Below, piece by piece: positions 1 through 8,064 of a DNA stretch of 33,533 bases; within the stretch, counting starts at the first letter, position 1; each line of letters starts with the position of its first letter. A model generated the notes under the pieces. That model made no database searches. It saw nothing but the letters and a program-made list of their open reading frames with translations, and was not told the origin of the DNA. Source of the DNA: Candidatus Brockarchaeota archaeon (GTDB lineage: Archaea > Thermoproteota > EX4484-205 > JAAOZO01); contig JAFNIV010000018.1 of NCBI GenBank assembly GCA_017601145.1, positions 1-33,533 on the forward strand, given 5' to 3'. Both the position numbers and the translations under genes were made by a program.

Positions 1-9
1 CTTTTTTTT

Positions 10-31
10 TTTTTTGAAGAAGGGAAAAGAA
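10..31. repeat. Left terminal inverted repeat (22 bp)
   Basis: Positions 10-31 are identical to the reverse complement of 33512-33533: six T, then a purine stretch beginning GAAGAAGGG. Similarity continues imperfectly inward as an A/G-rich strand. Such ends are typical of linear archaeal virus genomes. The C plus T-run at 1-9 may be the true end or an assembly artefact. Confidence 0.8.
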
Positions 32-72
32 AAGAAAGATAAGAAAAGAAAGGATTATTTAAGAAAGTAAAT

Positions 73-85
73 AAAAACTTATAAG
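73..85 (+). promoter_or_regulatory. BRE/TATA promoter of the left plus-strand genes
   Basis: An A-rich BRE is followed by ACTTATAAG (77-85). The TATA centre lies about 28 bp before the ATG at 109, so the transcript is expected to be leaderless. Confidence 0.6.
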
Positions 86-108
86 CTATAATTTATAAAA
101 GTAAATAA

Positions 109-252
109 ATGAAAAGTGGACTTACAGAAAAGGAATGTATAAGACTTGGAAGAGAATTGAAGAAAGGTAGGTTTAAGAAGCTTAAGAAAATGGGAATGTT
201 TGGAACTATGAAGAGAACTAAAGTAGCTAACTTAAGAGAACATAAAATTTAA
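109..252 (+). CDS. Small basic protein, 47 aa
   Basis: This short open frame starts with ATG at 109 and ends with TAA at 252. The product is strongly basic: Lys and Arg are spread along its length (for example RFKKLKKMGMF), with one Cys near residue 10. There is no transmembrane segment. A good TATA box sits at the leaderless distance upstream, which is the main reason to call it real. The next gene starts 25 bp downstream on the same strand, so the two probably share a transcript. It may bind nucleic acid because of its charge, but no family was recognised. Confidence 0.5.
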   Translation: MKSGLTEKECIRLGRELKKGRFKKLKKMGMFGTMKRTKVANLREHKI

Positions 253-277
253 ATGCAGCAGTGAAGTAATTGTGTAT

Positions 278-601
278 ATGTCAATTGAAACATTTAACAG
301 TAGATTTAGGAAAATTTGTTTACCAGTTTTTGTATTGTTTCCAGTTTTAGATATTGTTACAAGCTATGTTTCGATAAACTATTTAGGATTGTATGAACAG
401 AATCCTTTTGTACGTAGCATGCCCTTTATTCCTTACGTAATTTTATATATATCTATATTTTTAGGATTATATAAACTATCTCAGTTAGATGGTCATGTAG
501 GTGTAATTATGAAAAGTGCATATATTACTCTCTCACTTATATCATTTTTAGTAGTAATGAATAACGTGTTTCAAATCTTGAAGGTAGTAAATGGATTTTA
601 G
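278..601 (+). CDS. DUF5658-like integral membrane protein, 107 aa
   Basis: The protein has about three hydrophobic segments. It shows the arrangement D-x-x-T in the first helix (FPVLDIVTSYVSI), then an E-x-NP-x-x-R motif (LYEQNPFVRSM), then two more helices. This resembles the archaeal and bacterial DUF5658 family of small membrane proteins of unknown function. The ATG at 278 was chosen over the in-frame GTG at 272 because an AGTGAAG ribosome-binding site lies upstream. It follows the 47-aa gene and converges on the regulator gene at 718-1800. A 70-aa membrane protein at 27246-27458 has a similar ELNP motif. It could be a virion or host-membrane protein. Confidence 0.65.
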   Translation: MSIETFNSRFRKICLPVFVLFPVLDIVTSYVSINYLGLYEQNPFVRSMPFIPYVILYISIFLGLYKLSQLDGHVGVIMKSAYITLSLISFLVVMNNVFQILKVVNGF

Positions 602-638
602 GAAAAAGTTTATATTTTGGTAATTCTATGCTTACTAG

Positions 639-717
639 GGGAGAAGTGGCGAGAAAATTTAATTAGAAAATTGTTACTGACGCTCGCTTCATCTTTTCAC
701 CTCCCGTCACTTCTCCC
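639..717. terminator. Long-loop inverted repeat between convergent genes
   Basis: GGGAGAAGTG (639-648) pairs perfectly with CACTTCTCCC (708-717), and the stem extends by about three more pairs including one G-U. The loop is about 50 nt. It fills the gap between the stop codons of the convergent genes ending at 601 and 718. It could act as a bidirectional terminator or as a structured RNA. Confidence 0.35.
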
Positions 718-1800
718 TCATAATGAAGTAGGATTTTGTTGATTATTAGATTCTTTTTCTTTGGAAAACTCATGAGCTTTTTCAAAGTATTCGTCTACTT
801 CTTTTTCAGCTTGTTTGATTTGTTGCTGTTTCTCAAGTTGTTGCTGTTCATCAAGCTCATCTTGTTTTTTAAGATATTCCTCCACATAAGAGTCTATTGG
901 TTCCTTTCTTATTCCTAAGAGCTGTTCTATACGCAGTGGAACTATAGAATATGCTCTTTTCCATACTTCTCTTTTTATGTTATTTTCCCATACATCTTCA
1001 GAATACTCGAAAGGAGTTATTGCACCAAGTTGTTTTAGTATTTTGATTCTTAAAGCTATACTATTTGGATTTGAGTAGCTGTGCATACTTGTGAAATCTT
1101 TTAGGTCTTTTTCGTCTAAAGAAGGGTCAATTTTTGACTTTGCTAACTTGTAGAGTTCTTCAAGTAAGTGAAAGATGTCCTTCTTCAGTTCTTTCGAACC
1201 TTTGAAGGGAAGTATAACAGAAGGTATAACAGTATCGTTATTTTCCGAGTGAGAGAGAGAGAGATGGTTACTATGAGGGTAAGGAGTATTAGGGTCAGAA
1301 ATTTTATTATTATTATTATTAAGATAAGGATTTTCCTCAGTTTTTTGAACTATTTCATTATTTTCTTTTTTATATTTTTCATTTGTATTATTTATCGGTA
1401 TATAATTACTTGAACTATGTATAACATTTTTGTTATTATTATTATTTATATTATTATTTATATTACTATTGTTATCTATACTATCTATACTATTATAGAC
1501 AACAGCACTACGTACATCTACAACATCGTTACTCTCTTGTACGTCGCTCTTCGTACTTTCATGTTCTTCTACGTATCTTTTATATTCTAAGAACTTCTTT
1601 CCCTTTCCAGATATGCTCCAGCTTTTCTTTACGCTTCTATCGTAGTTAACAAGACCTTCTTTCCTTAGTCTTGTAAGGTAAACTATTAAGAGGTTTTTCT
1701 TAACGTTTAGCTTTTCCATTAGTTCCCCAAAACTCATGTTTCCATTTTTTTCTAGCTCTATTAGTATCCTCTCGTTCCAACCAGCTCTCTCTCTCGCCAT
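718..1800 (-). CDS. Winged-helix DNA-binding regulator with Asn-rich linker, 360 aa
   Basis: Residues about 8-70 form a winged helix-turn-helix: helix, recognition region (FGELMEKLNVKKNLLIVYLTRLRKEG), then a wing with basic residues (NYDRSVKKSW). Residues about 95-190 are a low-complexity linker dominated by Asn and Ser with runs of up to five Asn. Residues about 200-300 form a folded helical domain. The C-terminus is a Gln/Glu/Lys-rich coiled coil. The ATG at 1800 sits about 28 bp from a TATA box, so the gene is probably leaderless and transcribed alone. A palindrome at 1855-1868 just upstream of the promoter could be its own operator. It is most likely a transcriptional regulator; its targets are unknown. 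Confidence 0.7.
   Translation of the reverse strand: MARERAGWNERILIELEKNGNMSFGELMEKLNVKKNLLIVYLTRLRKEGLVNYDRSVKKSWSISGKGKKFLEYKRYVEEHESTKSDVQESNDVVDVRSAVVYNSIDSIDNNSNINNNINNNNNKNVIHSSSNYIPINNTNEKYKKENNEIVQKTEENPYLNNNNNKISDPNTPYPHSNHLSLSHSENNDTVIPSVILPFKGSKELKKDIFHLLEELYKLAKSKIDPSLDEKDLKDFTSMHSYSNPNSIALRIKILKQLGAITPFEYSEDVWENNIKREVWKRAYSIVPLRIEQLLGIRKEPIDSYVEEYLKKQDELDEQQQLEKQQQIKQAEKEVDEYFEKAHEFSKEKESNNQQNPTSL
1300..1490. repeat. ATT/AAT trinucleotide microsatellite inside the regulator gene
   Basis: Interrupted ATT runs at about 1303-1321 and 1431-1463 encode the poly-Asn tracts of the winged-helix protein on the minus strand. Such tracts are prone to length change by slippage. Confidence 0.8.
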
Positions 1801-1822
1801 ACGCTATACTAATATAACTACC

Positions 1823-1833
1823 TTTATATATTT
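1823..1833 (-). promoter_or_regulatory. TATA promoter of the winged-helix gene
   Basis: The minus strand reads AAAAATATATAAAGG here, about 28 bp before the ATG at 1800. No GGTGA is present, consistent with a leaderless transcript. An AAAAGC-AG-GCTTTT palindrome (1855-1868) lies upstream of the BRE and could bind a regulator. Confidence 0.55.
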
Positions 1834-1839
1834 TTCTCT

Positions 1840-2036
1840 GCTGAAAACGAAGGAAAAAGCAGGCTTTTCTTGGCATTTTTGGTTACCATTCTAGTAGTAT
1901 AACAAGTTTTTTGTATGTTTGTTTGCTATCTACATTATTTAACTTATAAAACTTTATACTTCTTTCTAAAAAAATACTTAAAATAAAAAATATTTAACTT
2001 TGATGGCGGAGATGAATTGCGATAGCGAGAGGTAGT
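1840..2036. other. Intergenic region with hairpin after the 103-aa gene
   Basis: A GC-richer stretch (about 2001-2040) can fold into a hairpin: GAATTGC pairs with GTAGTTC (about 2014-2038) and overlaps the stop codon of the 103-aa gene. On the minus strand it is followed by a T-rich run, which suits a terminator. At 1950-1990 there is a weak relative of the right-arm promoter module (an actttctaaaa-like and tatttaacttataa-like sequence). No convincing gene was found in this gap. Confidence 0.3.
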
Positions 2037-2348
2037 TCACTGTGCAGATACTAAACGATAGTACCTATTTATTTTTATAAGTTTGCATCTAACTTGTAAG
2101 CCATTCTTTTCCATAACTTGTTTTAGTTCTTCAAGCTGATTGTTCAAAACTTTAGAAGTTGACCTATACCTTTCTCCTTCTGAAGTTACTATGTAGTAAA
2201 TGTCTCCAAACCTTGTTGCATTCTCATACTTCTCAATTCTCTTTATTACGATAACTTTGTTAAGAATCTCATCTAATTTTTTTGATTCTGGAAGACTTCT
2301 TTTCTTCAGTTCAGAAATATCAACAATTTTTTCGCTTTTCTCACTCAT
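2037..2348 (-). CDS. Hypothetical protein, possible OB-like/ssDNA-binding fold, 103 aa
   Basis: After a charged N-terminus (about 1-30) comes a compact region rich in alternating hydrophobic residues. It contains a pattern of strand, GDIYYIVTSEGERYRSTSKVL, a helix (NNQLEELKQVMEK) and a closing strand pair (VRCKLIKINRYYRL). This layout is reminiscent of small OB-like domains in mobile-element ssDNA-binding proteins, but that is only a resemblance. The start overlaps the stop of the preceding gene (2345), and AAGGTGAG precedes the ATG, so it is the last gene of the operon 2900-2037. A hairpin lies at its 3' end. Confidence 0.6.
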   Translation of the reverse strand: MSEKSEKIVDISELKKRSLPESKKLDEILNKVIVIKRIEKYENATRFGDIYYIVTSEGERYRSTSKVLNNQLEELKQVMEKNGLQVRCKLIKINRYYRLVSAQ

Positions 2349-2638
2349 TTCTTCTCACCTTCTTTTTGATACCTTTCTAAGGCTTCTGCGTACATGCGTG
2401 CTTCAGCTTCTACTGAGTAAACTAAGTCTGGAATTTCTCTTCCAAATTCGCTTTTCTTTCTCTCAATTTCTTTCAGTAAATCTTCTAGAACAATTGAAGC
2501 ATTAAGAAAATCTCTTTTAGCAAATTTTTCTTCCATTTCTTTCTTTAGTTTTACAAGTTTGCTCAAGTTCCTTCTTTCTTCTATTTCTCTTTTCTTTTCT
2601 TCTCCAGTTTTAAACTCAATTCTTTTCTGTTCTTCCAT
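2345..2638 (-). CDS. Coiled-coil hypothetical protein, 97 aa
   Basis: The protein is highly charged and helical throughout, with Glu/Lys/Arg heptad-like stretches (EEKKREIEERRNLSKLVKLKKEM) and no transmembrane segment. It lies between the 83-aa and 103-aa genes in one operon: its ATG is 11 bp after the upstream stop, and its stop codon overlaps the next start. The function is unknown. A small oligomeric adaptor or a DNA-associated protein would fit its composition. Confidence 0.6.
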   Translation of the reverse strand: MEEQKRIEFKTGEEKKREIEERRNLSKLVKLKKEMEEKFAKRDFLNASIVLEDLLKEIERKKSEFGREIPDLVYSVEAEARMYAEALERYQKEGEKK

Positions 2639-2648
2639 CTTGCAACAC

Positions 2649-2900
2649 CTAATACTTTATGAAGAAAAGTTCATCATCTATTGCTCCTGAAATTTCTATT
2701 GCACTTACGCTTTCAAGCCACTTTCTTATTTCTTCAGTGTATTCTCCTTCATAACCTAGTCTTCCAGCAATTATCTTAACTTTTTCTTTTTCTGTTCCTT
2801 CAGGAAAAACTTGGAAAAACACGTTAAACCTTGGTAGAAGCGAGGACATATATTCTGCATGTTCTTTTAGTTGTTCAAACTTCGATACTACTAATACCAT
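2649..2900 (-). CDS. Hypothetical protein, 83 aa
   Basis: This short alpha/beta protein starts with a hydrophobic strand (MVLVVSKFEQL) followed by helices and ends with a strand-like FFIKY. A GTG at 2915 would add five residues. The ATG at 2900 was preferred because GAGGTGAG lies about 11 bp before it. It is the first gene of a three-gene unit driven by the promoter at 2931-2957, which overlaps the stop codon of the large stalk protein. No family was recognised. Confidence 0.6.
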   Translation of the reverse strand: MVLVVSKFEQLKEHAEYMSSLLPRFNVFFQVFPEGTEKEKVKIIAGRLGYEGEYTEEIRKWLESVSAIEISGAIDDELFFIKY

Positions 2901-2930
2901 TTCTATCTCTCTCACCTCTACATTATTATT

Positions 2931-2957
2931 AGTATAAGTAAGTATTTAAGTTTTTCT
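2931..2957 (-). promoter_or_regulatory. Promoter of the 2900-2037 operon
   Basis: The minus strand reads AAAAACTTAAATACTTAC followed by TTATAC. This is the same extended motif used throughout the right arm, including the ACTTAC/TTATAC part downstream of the TATA box. It overlaps the TAA of the upstream gene (2946-2948). Confidence 0.65.
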
Positions 2958-5570
2958 CTTCTTTGATAAGTACCATAGGAGCCCTATTCCTGATAGTGCT
3001 AAAGCTCCTATTGCTAATGGAGCTGCTGGAGTTGGTGCAGGAGTTGGAGTTGGAGTAGGACTTGGAGCATATACTGGTATAGGAGCATATGGTGTTGGAG
3101 TAGGAACAGGAATGTACAAATCTAAGGTTTGTGTAATACCTGGAGTGACTGTAATTGAACCACTAGCTTCTTGGTTATTGTAGCTTGCAGTTATGAAGAA
3201 AGTCCTCTCTTCTCCAACGGCAACGTCCAAAGAGTAGGCTCCATTTGAATCAGTTGTTGTTATCCAATATCCGATGTGTTCAGTTCTAGCAATTATTTCT
3301 GCTCCTGATACTGGTGCTCCACCATAGTAAACATGACCAATAATTCGTGCTACATTCGGTGCAGGAGGTGGCGTTGGAGTAGGAGTAGGAGTATATACTG
3401 ATGGTGTAGGAGCATACGGTACAGGCGTAGGTGTTGCTGTGGGTGTTGGCGTTGGTGTAACAGTTGGCATAGGAGTTGGTGTAGGAGCGTAAGGTACAGG
3501 TGTTGGCGTTGGAGTTACTGTTACCGCAGGAGTAGGACTTGGAGTAGGAGTAATTGCCCAAAGTAGCGTTATGTTTCTGTTTGTGAAGTCAAAGTTGAAT
3601 TCTTGATAATACTGATTTGGAGCTAGTCCAGCTTTGTTTACTAATGATTCGTTTACATAAACGTCTAGAACTCCTCTTTGAGCTTTAGTGTATAAAACAA
3701 TGTTTGCATTCCCGTTGCTATCTGTTGTCCACATTGGTGCGCCTACAATTTCTTTTTTCCATGTCATGTAGGACTGAGCTAAAGCAACTGATGGAGGTAG
3801 TGTACCAAAGAAATATTTGTATGCGTCTGTGTAACTAGCGCGGGAAGGAGCAAATACATCACCAACCAAAGGTCTGAAGTAATCTACTACCAGTACTACA
3901 GCTGCCCCTTCAATTGGTTTTCCGGATGCATCTGCAACATGAATAGTAAACTCGTACTTCTTTCCTCCTGATGAATAGAAGTCGTTTATCTGTTTTTGAA
4001 GGTCTGCATACTTTTCATTCTCAAGCTTACTTAAGATGTCTTTTAAGCATTTTTCCAAGAAGTTTTCAGTCTGCACAAACTGTTCAAGGTTTGAACCTTG
4101 GAAAGGAGTTAATGAGCCGTTGCTCTCAAATGCATCTATAACGCCATCAAGGTTTTTTTCATCGTTTGAGAACGGTCTGTCGTAATTTATCATAGTCTTC
4201 AGATATGTTTCCATTCCTATACGTGCGAACTGAAAATAATAGTTGTAAATTATGAAGATGCCAGGATAATCTCCACGTGACCTAATTGCAGCATTAAAGT
4301 CTTTCTCTACTGTAAGATTTAAGATTGTAGACTGTTCATTGCTGTCCAAGTAGTTCCAATACGTTGGTATTGCTTCATCCAAACCTATGTTGTAGAATAA
4401 GTAGTCAATCTTGTTTTTTGTATCTAAGAAAACTTCTCCATCTTTCTTTATCTTCTCAAGCTTTTGAACTAATTCATTGTACTTTGCTTCCATATTTGTA
4501 ACGTAGTCTTCGATAGCCTTCATAGAGTTGATTTTATCTTGGAAGTATTTAACATCAGAATAGGAATAACGGTCATCCCAGTAATCCATTGGCTCAAAGT
4601 CAGTTGGAGAATACTGAGAAGACAAACCTTTTGAGATAAGGAAATTCAGTCTATCTTTGAATTTTCCAGAATTGTAGAAATTTACAGCATCGTTGTAACT
4701 TTTCTTTGCATTAACTAATTCTAAAACTTGGTCTCGACTTATCCTCGTCTTTACTGTAGTGTTGGGGTCTTTGTAGAATTCTGCCTCTCCAGTTTCATAT
4801 ATGAGAACATGGTCTATTTCTTCTGGTTGTCTAATTAGCACTATTTCCCCACTCCGGTAGTACCAGGGTATACTAGGTATCTCAATATAAGGAAGGAATC
4901 CTTCTTTTTCTATTTTTAATGTGTGGGTTGTGTTTTCAATGTTTGCAGCTATTACAGCCCTTCCATTGTTGTCTGAATATGCCACCCATTTGTCGTCTAA
5001 TGTTACTTTGGCTCCTGGTATTGGGTTACCCTGTACATCCTTAATTACTATGTCTACTCCTCCTATAACTTGTGCGGCGAATTCTGTTACTGGAGTCAAA
5101 AGCGTTGGTGCTGTAGGCGTTGGCGTAGGGGTAGGAGTTGGTGTTGGAGTTGGAGTAGGAGTAGGACTTGGTGTAGGAGCATATGGTACAGGCGTAGGTG
5201 CATATACTGATGGAGTTGGTGTAGGTGTAGGAGTAGGACTTGGTGTAGGAGTAGGTGTAGGTTTAGGTGTAGGTGTAGGAGTAGGTGTTGGCGTTGGAGT
5301 AGGAGTAGGAGTAGGAGTAGGAACTATAACCGATATAGTTATCCTCTTTGTTACTATTCCTAAGTCTCCCTCTGCAGCTAGAACGTAGGTTGTTGACTCT
5401 GTTGGCGTAACTTTCATACTTCCTACAGGTTGAACTTGAGTTCCGTTTACTGTTACATAGTATGGATTTCCAGATACAGACCATGACAAAGTTACTGTTT
5501 GTCCCTTGGTTATTGTTGTACTACTCGCCATAAAGTAGTTTATTATTGGATTACTGTAGATGTAGCTCAT
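2946..5570 (-). CDS. Large Thr/Pro-stalked, C-terminally anchored surface protein, 874 aa
   Basis: Probable virion surface spike or adhesin. Domain order: an Ig-like domain (about 1-82, with VTLSWSV and TTYVLAA); a Thr-Pro stalk (about 83-157, mainly TP dipeptides); a carboxypeptidase-regulatory-like/PEGA-like beta domain (about 165-235); a long mostly helical region (about 250-545); a second beta domain (about 550-680); a second TP stalk (about 690-760); a third beta domain (about 765-835) closely like one in the upstream 525-aa protein; and a C-terminal transmembrane helix (about 850-868) followed by SKKRKT. No N-terminal signal peptide is visible. The start overlaps the upstream stop by 4 bp (ATGA). 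The stalks look mucin-like and are likely glycosylated, given the nearby glycosyltransferase. Confidence 0.8.
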   Translation of the reverse strand: MSYIYSNPIINYFMASSTTITKGQTVTLSWSVSGNPYYVTVNGTQVQPVGSMKVTPTESTTYVLAAEGDLGIVTKRITISVIVPTPTPTPTPTPTPTPTPTPKPTPTPTPSPTPTPTPTPSVYAPTPVPYAPTPSPTPTPTPTPTPTPTPTPTAPTLLTPVTEFAAQVIGGVDIVIKDVQGNPIPGAKVTLDDKWVAYSDNNGRAVIAANIENTTHTLKIEKEGFLPYIEIPSIPWYYRSGEIVLIRQPEEIDHVLIYETGEAEFYKDPNTTVKTRISRDQVLELVNAKKSYNDAVNFYNSGKFKDRLNFLISKGLSSQYSPTDFEPMDYWDDRYSYSDVKYFQDKINSMKAIEDYVTNMEAKYNELVQKLEKIKKDGEVFLDTKNKIDYLFYNIGLDEAIPTYWNYLDSNEQSTILNLTVEKDFNAAIRSRGDYPGIFIIYNYYFQFARIGMETYLKTMINYDRPFSNDEKNLDGVIDAFESNGSLTPFQGSNLEQFVQTENFLEKCLKDILSKLENEKYADLQKQINDFYSSGGKKYEFTIHVADASGKPIEGAAVVLVVDYFRPLVGDVFAPSRASYTDAYKYFFGTLPPSVALAQSYMTWKKEIVGAPMWTTDSNGNANIVLYTKAQRGVLDVYVNESLVNKAGLAPNQYYQEFNFDFTNRNITLLWAITPTPSPTPAVTVTPTPTPVPYAPTPTPMPTVTPTPTPTATPTPVPYAPTPSVYTPTPTPTPPPAPNVARIIGHVYYGGAPVSGAEIIARTEHIGYWITTTDSNGAYSLDVAVGEERTFFITASYNNQEASGSITVTPGITQTLDLYIPVPTPTPYAPIPVYAPSPTPTPTPAPTPAAPLAIGALALSGIGLLWYLSKKRKT
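3360..3560. repeat. Hexanucleotide minisatellite encoding the second Thr-Pro stalk
   Basis: Degenerate GGAGTA/GGTGTA-type six-base units encode Thr-Pro dipeptides on the minus strand, interrupted by VPYAPTP units. A shorter stretch of the same kind lies at about 3020-3110. Confidence 0.8.
5108..5330. repeat. Hexanucleotide minisatellite encoding the first Thr-Pro stalk
   Basis: About 220 bp of degenerate GGWGTW six-base units encode an almost pure Thr-Pro stalk on the minus strand. The DNA repetition makes slippage and stalk-length variation likely. Confidence 0.85.
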
Positions 5571-7144
5571 TTCTTCTCACCCGTTACTACAGTTATCTTA
5601 GTTTCAGGCTTACTTATAATCTTATACCCTACAAACAAAGCTCCTGCTACCCCAATCGCTGCCCAATACTGCCATGGAATTCCAAGGGGTGGGCTTGGCA
5701 GAGAAACTCCAAAGATTATGTCCTTCTTCAGTGTATCACCAGGGTTTAAGCTTATGTCTTCGCTATAAGAGTAGTCTTTGTAAGTTGCTTCTAGCTTAAA
5801 ACCTGTAGGTAATATTCCTGTACTCCATGAAACCTTTATGCTATAGTTTCCATTGCTATCTGTAGTTGCTGAATAGCTTACTATTGGTAAAACCTGATAA
5901 ACTGTAACTTTAACATTAGCTCCTTGAACTGGTGTCTTCGTTATGTCAATTGTTTCAAGTACGCTTGGTAGTTTACTTAAGTAAACAGTTCCATATACTA
6001 CAGCACTATATTCTCCAATTTGTTGTTCTGAAAGCACGAGAAGGATTGTTCCTAGGTCAAAAGTTTGGTTTGCCATAACTTTTGCTAATGCGTTGTAGTC
6101 ATTGTACTTGTCCTTTGATACAACTACAAAGTAGGTTGTTCCAGAGGATGATGCTGGAACTTCAATGTTGAAGCTTCCACTACTATCTGTAGTTGAACTA
6201 ACTGCACTTAAAGATAGTGCTTCTGTTGCAGTTACCTTAGCCCCTTCTACTGGAGCCTTGGAGTAATAATCTAAGACTACACCTTTTATGTAGCCTTTCG
6301 TTGGTATTGGAGGTGGAGTTGGAGAAGGTGTAGGCGTAGGAGCAGCAGGAATGTACAAATCTAGGGTTTTATAAACTCCAGGGGAGAGTATAGCTGAACT
6401 ACTTATTTCTTGGTTGTTATATTTTGCAGTTACGATGAAAATCGTGCCTTCTGTAGCATAAACATCCATAGAGTAGACTCCACTTGAATTAGTTGTTGTT
6501 TTCCAAGTTCCATATCCAGATGAAGCAATTACTTCTGCTCCCTGTACAGGTGTTCCTCCATAGTAAACTGTACCAGAAATTCGTGCATTGAGAGGAGGAG
6601 AAGGGGTAGGTGCAGGAGTAGGCGTAGGTGCAATCGGTGCATATGGAGGAGGAATTGGAGTTGTCGTAGGAGTAAGGTATGCATCAATACGCTGCATTAG
6701 TCCACTGTACACAGTTATGGTATACCTTACACCATTGTAATTTGGTGCACCATAAGTTACGTCGTAAGTTCCAGGGTCCATTTCTATATGGTAATATCCT
6801 TTGCTATCCGTGTAGGCTGTACCCCACCAACCATATGTTATCGTAACGTTGGCTATTGGTGCTCCTGTACTCGCATCAAAAACATAACCTTCAATACCAG
6901 TCGGACCAGAAAGTGATGCTGTTGGTGGTAGGAGCATAGTTATCTTTGTTGGTGCAGTTAAGCTTATAGTTACGCTCTTCGTTGTTGGGCTAGAAAATGT
7001 AACGTTGTAGCTTCCGTCTGGTACGTCAAGGTAAAAATAACCTGTAGTAGAGCTATTTTTTACGCTATACCCATCAGCAGTAATCGTACAGTTTGGAACT
7101 GGTATATTTGAATTTATATAGTATACGTACCCTTCTATTGCCAT
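5567..7144 (-). CDS. Multi-domain beta-sandwich surface protein with C-terminal anchor, 525 aa
   Basis: Five carboxypeptidase-regulatory-like (CarboxypepD_reg/PEGA-type) beta domains can be traced at about 1-75, 83-160, 188-270, 286-370 and 380-480. Typical marks are [19 protein letters not shown] and DLYIP. Pro/Thr-rich linkers separate domains 2-3 and 3-4. A transmembrane helix (about 488-508) precedes a short basic cytoplasmic tail. Domain 3 is paralogous to the third beta domain of the 874-aa protein encoded just downstream, so the two probably arose by duplication and act together on the virion or cell surface. There is no signal peptide and no GGTGA; the transcript probably starts just before the ATG. 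Confidence 0.8.
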   Translation of the reverse strand: MAIEGYVYYINSNIPVPNCTITADGYSVKNSSTTGYFYLDVPDGSYNVTFSSPTTKSVTISLTAPTKITMLLPPTASLSGPTGIEGYVFDASTGAPIANVTITYGWWGTAYTDSKGYYHIEMDPGTYDVTYGAPNYNGVRYTITVYSGLMQRIDAYLTPTTTPIPPPYAPIAPTPTPAPTPSPPLNARISGTVYYGGTPVQGAEVIASSGYGTWKTTTNSSGVYSMDVYATEGTIFIVTAKYNNQEISSSAILSPGVYKTLDLYIPAAPTPTPSPTPPPIPTKGYIKGVVLDYYSKAPVEGAKVTATEALSLSAVSSTTDSSGSFNIEVPASSSGTTYFVVVSKDKYNDYNALAKVMANQTFDLGTILLVLSEQQIGEYSAVVYGTVYLSKLPSVLETIDITKTPVQGANVKVTVYQVLPIVSYSATTDSNGNYSIKVSWSTGILPTGFKLEATYKDYSYSEDISLNPGDTLKKDIIFGVSLPSPPLGIPWQYWAAIGVAGALFVGYKIISKPETKITVVTGEKK

Positions 7145-7172
7145 TTCTTTGTATTTATTTTACTGTTTCTTC

Positions 7173-7196
7173 TATTTAAGTTTAAGTATTTAACCC
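7173..7196 (-). promoter_or_regulatory. Promoter of the two stalk-protein genes
   Basis: Two TATA-like boxes are present on the minus strand: GGTTAAATACTTAAAC (about 7181-7196) and AACTTAAATAG (about 7173-7182). The second lies about 33 bp before the ATG at 7144 and gives a very short leader. Confidence 0.5.
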
Positions 7197-7200
7197 TTAG

Positions 7201-8064
7201 TCAAGGAGGCTCTAAACCAAAAATCTTCCACCACATAGTATCTTTATACTTATATTCTGAAAGATAATACTCTCTCCATTCAAGCCAACTTTTGTCTGCT
7301 AAAACTTCGTCCATAATTTCTTTTGTAACTCCCTTAGACCTTAAAACCCAGTACAACCTCTGAAGGGTGTCATCGTCAAAGTCAAGTAAAGCTCCTATGT
7401 AGTAGTTCATGGCATAGAAGTGCATTGAATAGGAACCATAGGCTGCAACAGACTTAAAGTGATGCCCAACTTTTACTCTAGGCACAACAATGTTCTTGTA
7501 ACCTAACCTAAACATCCTAAGTGCAATTTCTCTATCTTCATACCCCCAATATGGTATATAACCAACTCCAAGTCCTAAGAACTTCTTTTTCTCTATTACA
7601 TGGAAGCATCCTACAGGTGCTTGAACTTCGTAGTATTCTCCTTTTTCAGGTGGTGGAGCACCCCACATGAATTCAAGTTCTTTGTTGCACATTGGAAAGT
7701 ATCCTACCTGTTCTTTATGCTTTACTCCATTTCCATCAACAACATATATTGCAGAGCTTACTATTCCAACATCCTTTTTTAGAGCGTAGTCTGTTACAAC
7801 TTCCCATCCTTCTTCAACCCAAACATGTGCATCCATGAAAACAAGGACTTCTCCAAGTGCATTTCTTGCCCCTATGTTTCTTGCCTCCCCAGCCTCGTAC
7901 TGTTTAGTATAGTAAAGTCTTGCTCCATAGTCTTTTATGTAATCATCTTTAAGAGATGAACTAACAACAATTATCTCATAGTCTCTTTTTGTATTTTCTT
8001 TTATTGACTTAACTGTATCAAGGAGGAATTTTTCTTCAAATGAAGGAATAATTATTGAAATCAT
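7201..8064 (-). CDS. GT2-family glycosyltransferase, polypeptide GalNAc-transferase-like, 287 aa
   Basis: A GT-A fold glycosyltransferase. The N-terminus has the family 2 start (MISIIIPSFEE). The nucleotide-sugar/metal site is D78-A-H80 (FMDAHVWVEEGW), a DxH variant like that of polypeptide GalNAc-transferases rather than the usual DxD. Later come WGYEDRE (173-179), the acceptor/catalytic ED motif, and HH at 201-202 in VGHHFK, also as in that group. No transmembrane segment is seen, so it should act in the cytoplasm. Its start overlaps the stop of the clan CD peptidase gene by 4 bp, and it is encoded next to two Thr/Pro-rich proteins that would be natural O-glycosylation substrates. The sugar and the acceptor are inferred, not shown. 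Confidence 0.85.
   Translation of the reverse strand: MISIIIPSFEEKFLLDTVKSIKENTKRDYEIIVVSSSLKDDYIKDYGARLYYTKQYEAGEARNIGARNALGEVLVFMDAHVWVEEGWEVVTDYALKKDVGIVSSAIYVVDGNGVKHKEQVGYFPMCNKELEFMWGAPPPEKGEYYEVQAPVGCFHVIEKKKFLGLGVGYIPYWGYEDREIALRMFRLGYKNIVVPRVKVGHHFKSVAAYGSYSMHFYAMNYYIGALLDFDDDTLQRLYWVLRSKGVTKEIMDEVLADKSWLEWREYYLSEYKYKDTMWWKIFGLEPP

Noticed and set aside
1860-1910. A 21-codon minus-strand frame upstream of the winged-helix gene
   Set aside because: It has no ribosome-binding site and ends in the promoter region; too short to support.
2000-2040. Possible C/D box small RNA on the plus strand
   Set aside because: A GATGAA-like element is present but no matching C box and CTGA D box pair at correct spacing was found.
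3286-5484. Reading frames rich in Ser, Tyr, Asn and Cys on the minus strand, and Gly-Val-rich frames on the plus strand, within the spike gene
   Set aside because: They are other-frame readings of the Thr-Pro minisatellites, with no start signals of their own; the TP frame is continuous with folded domains on both sides.
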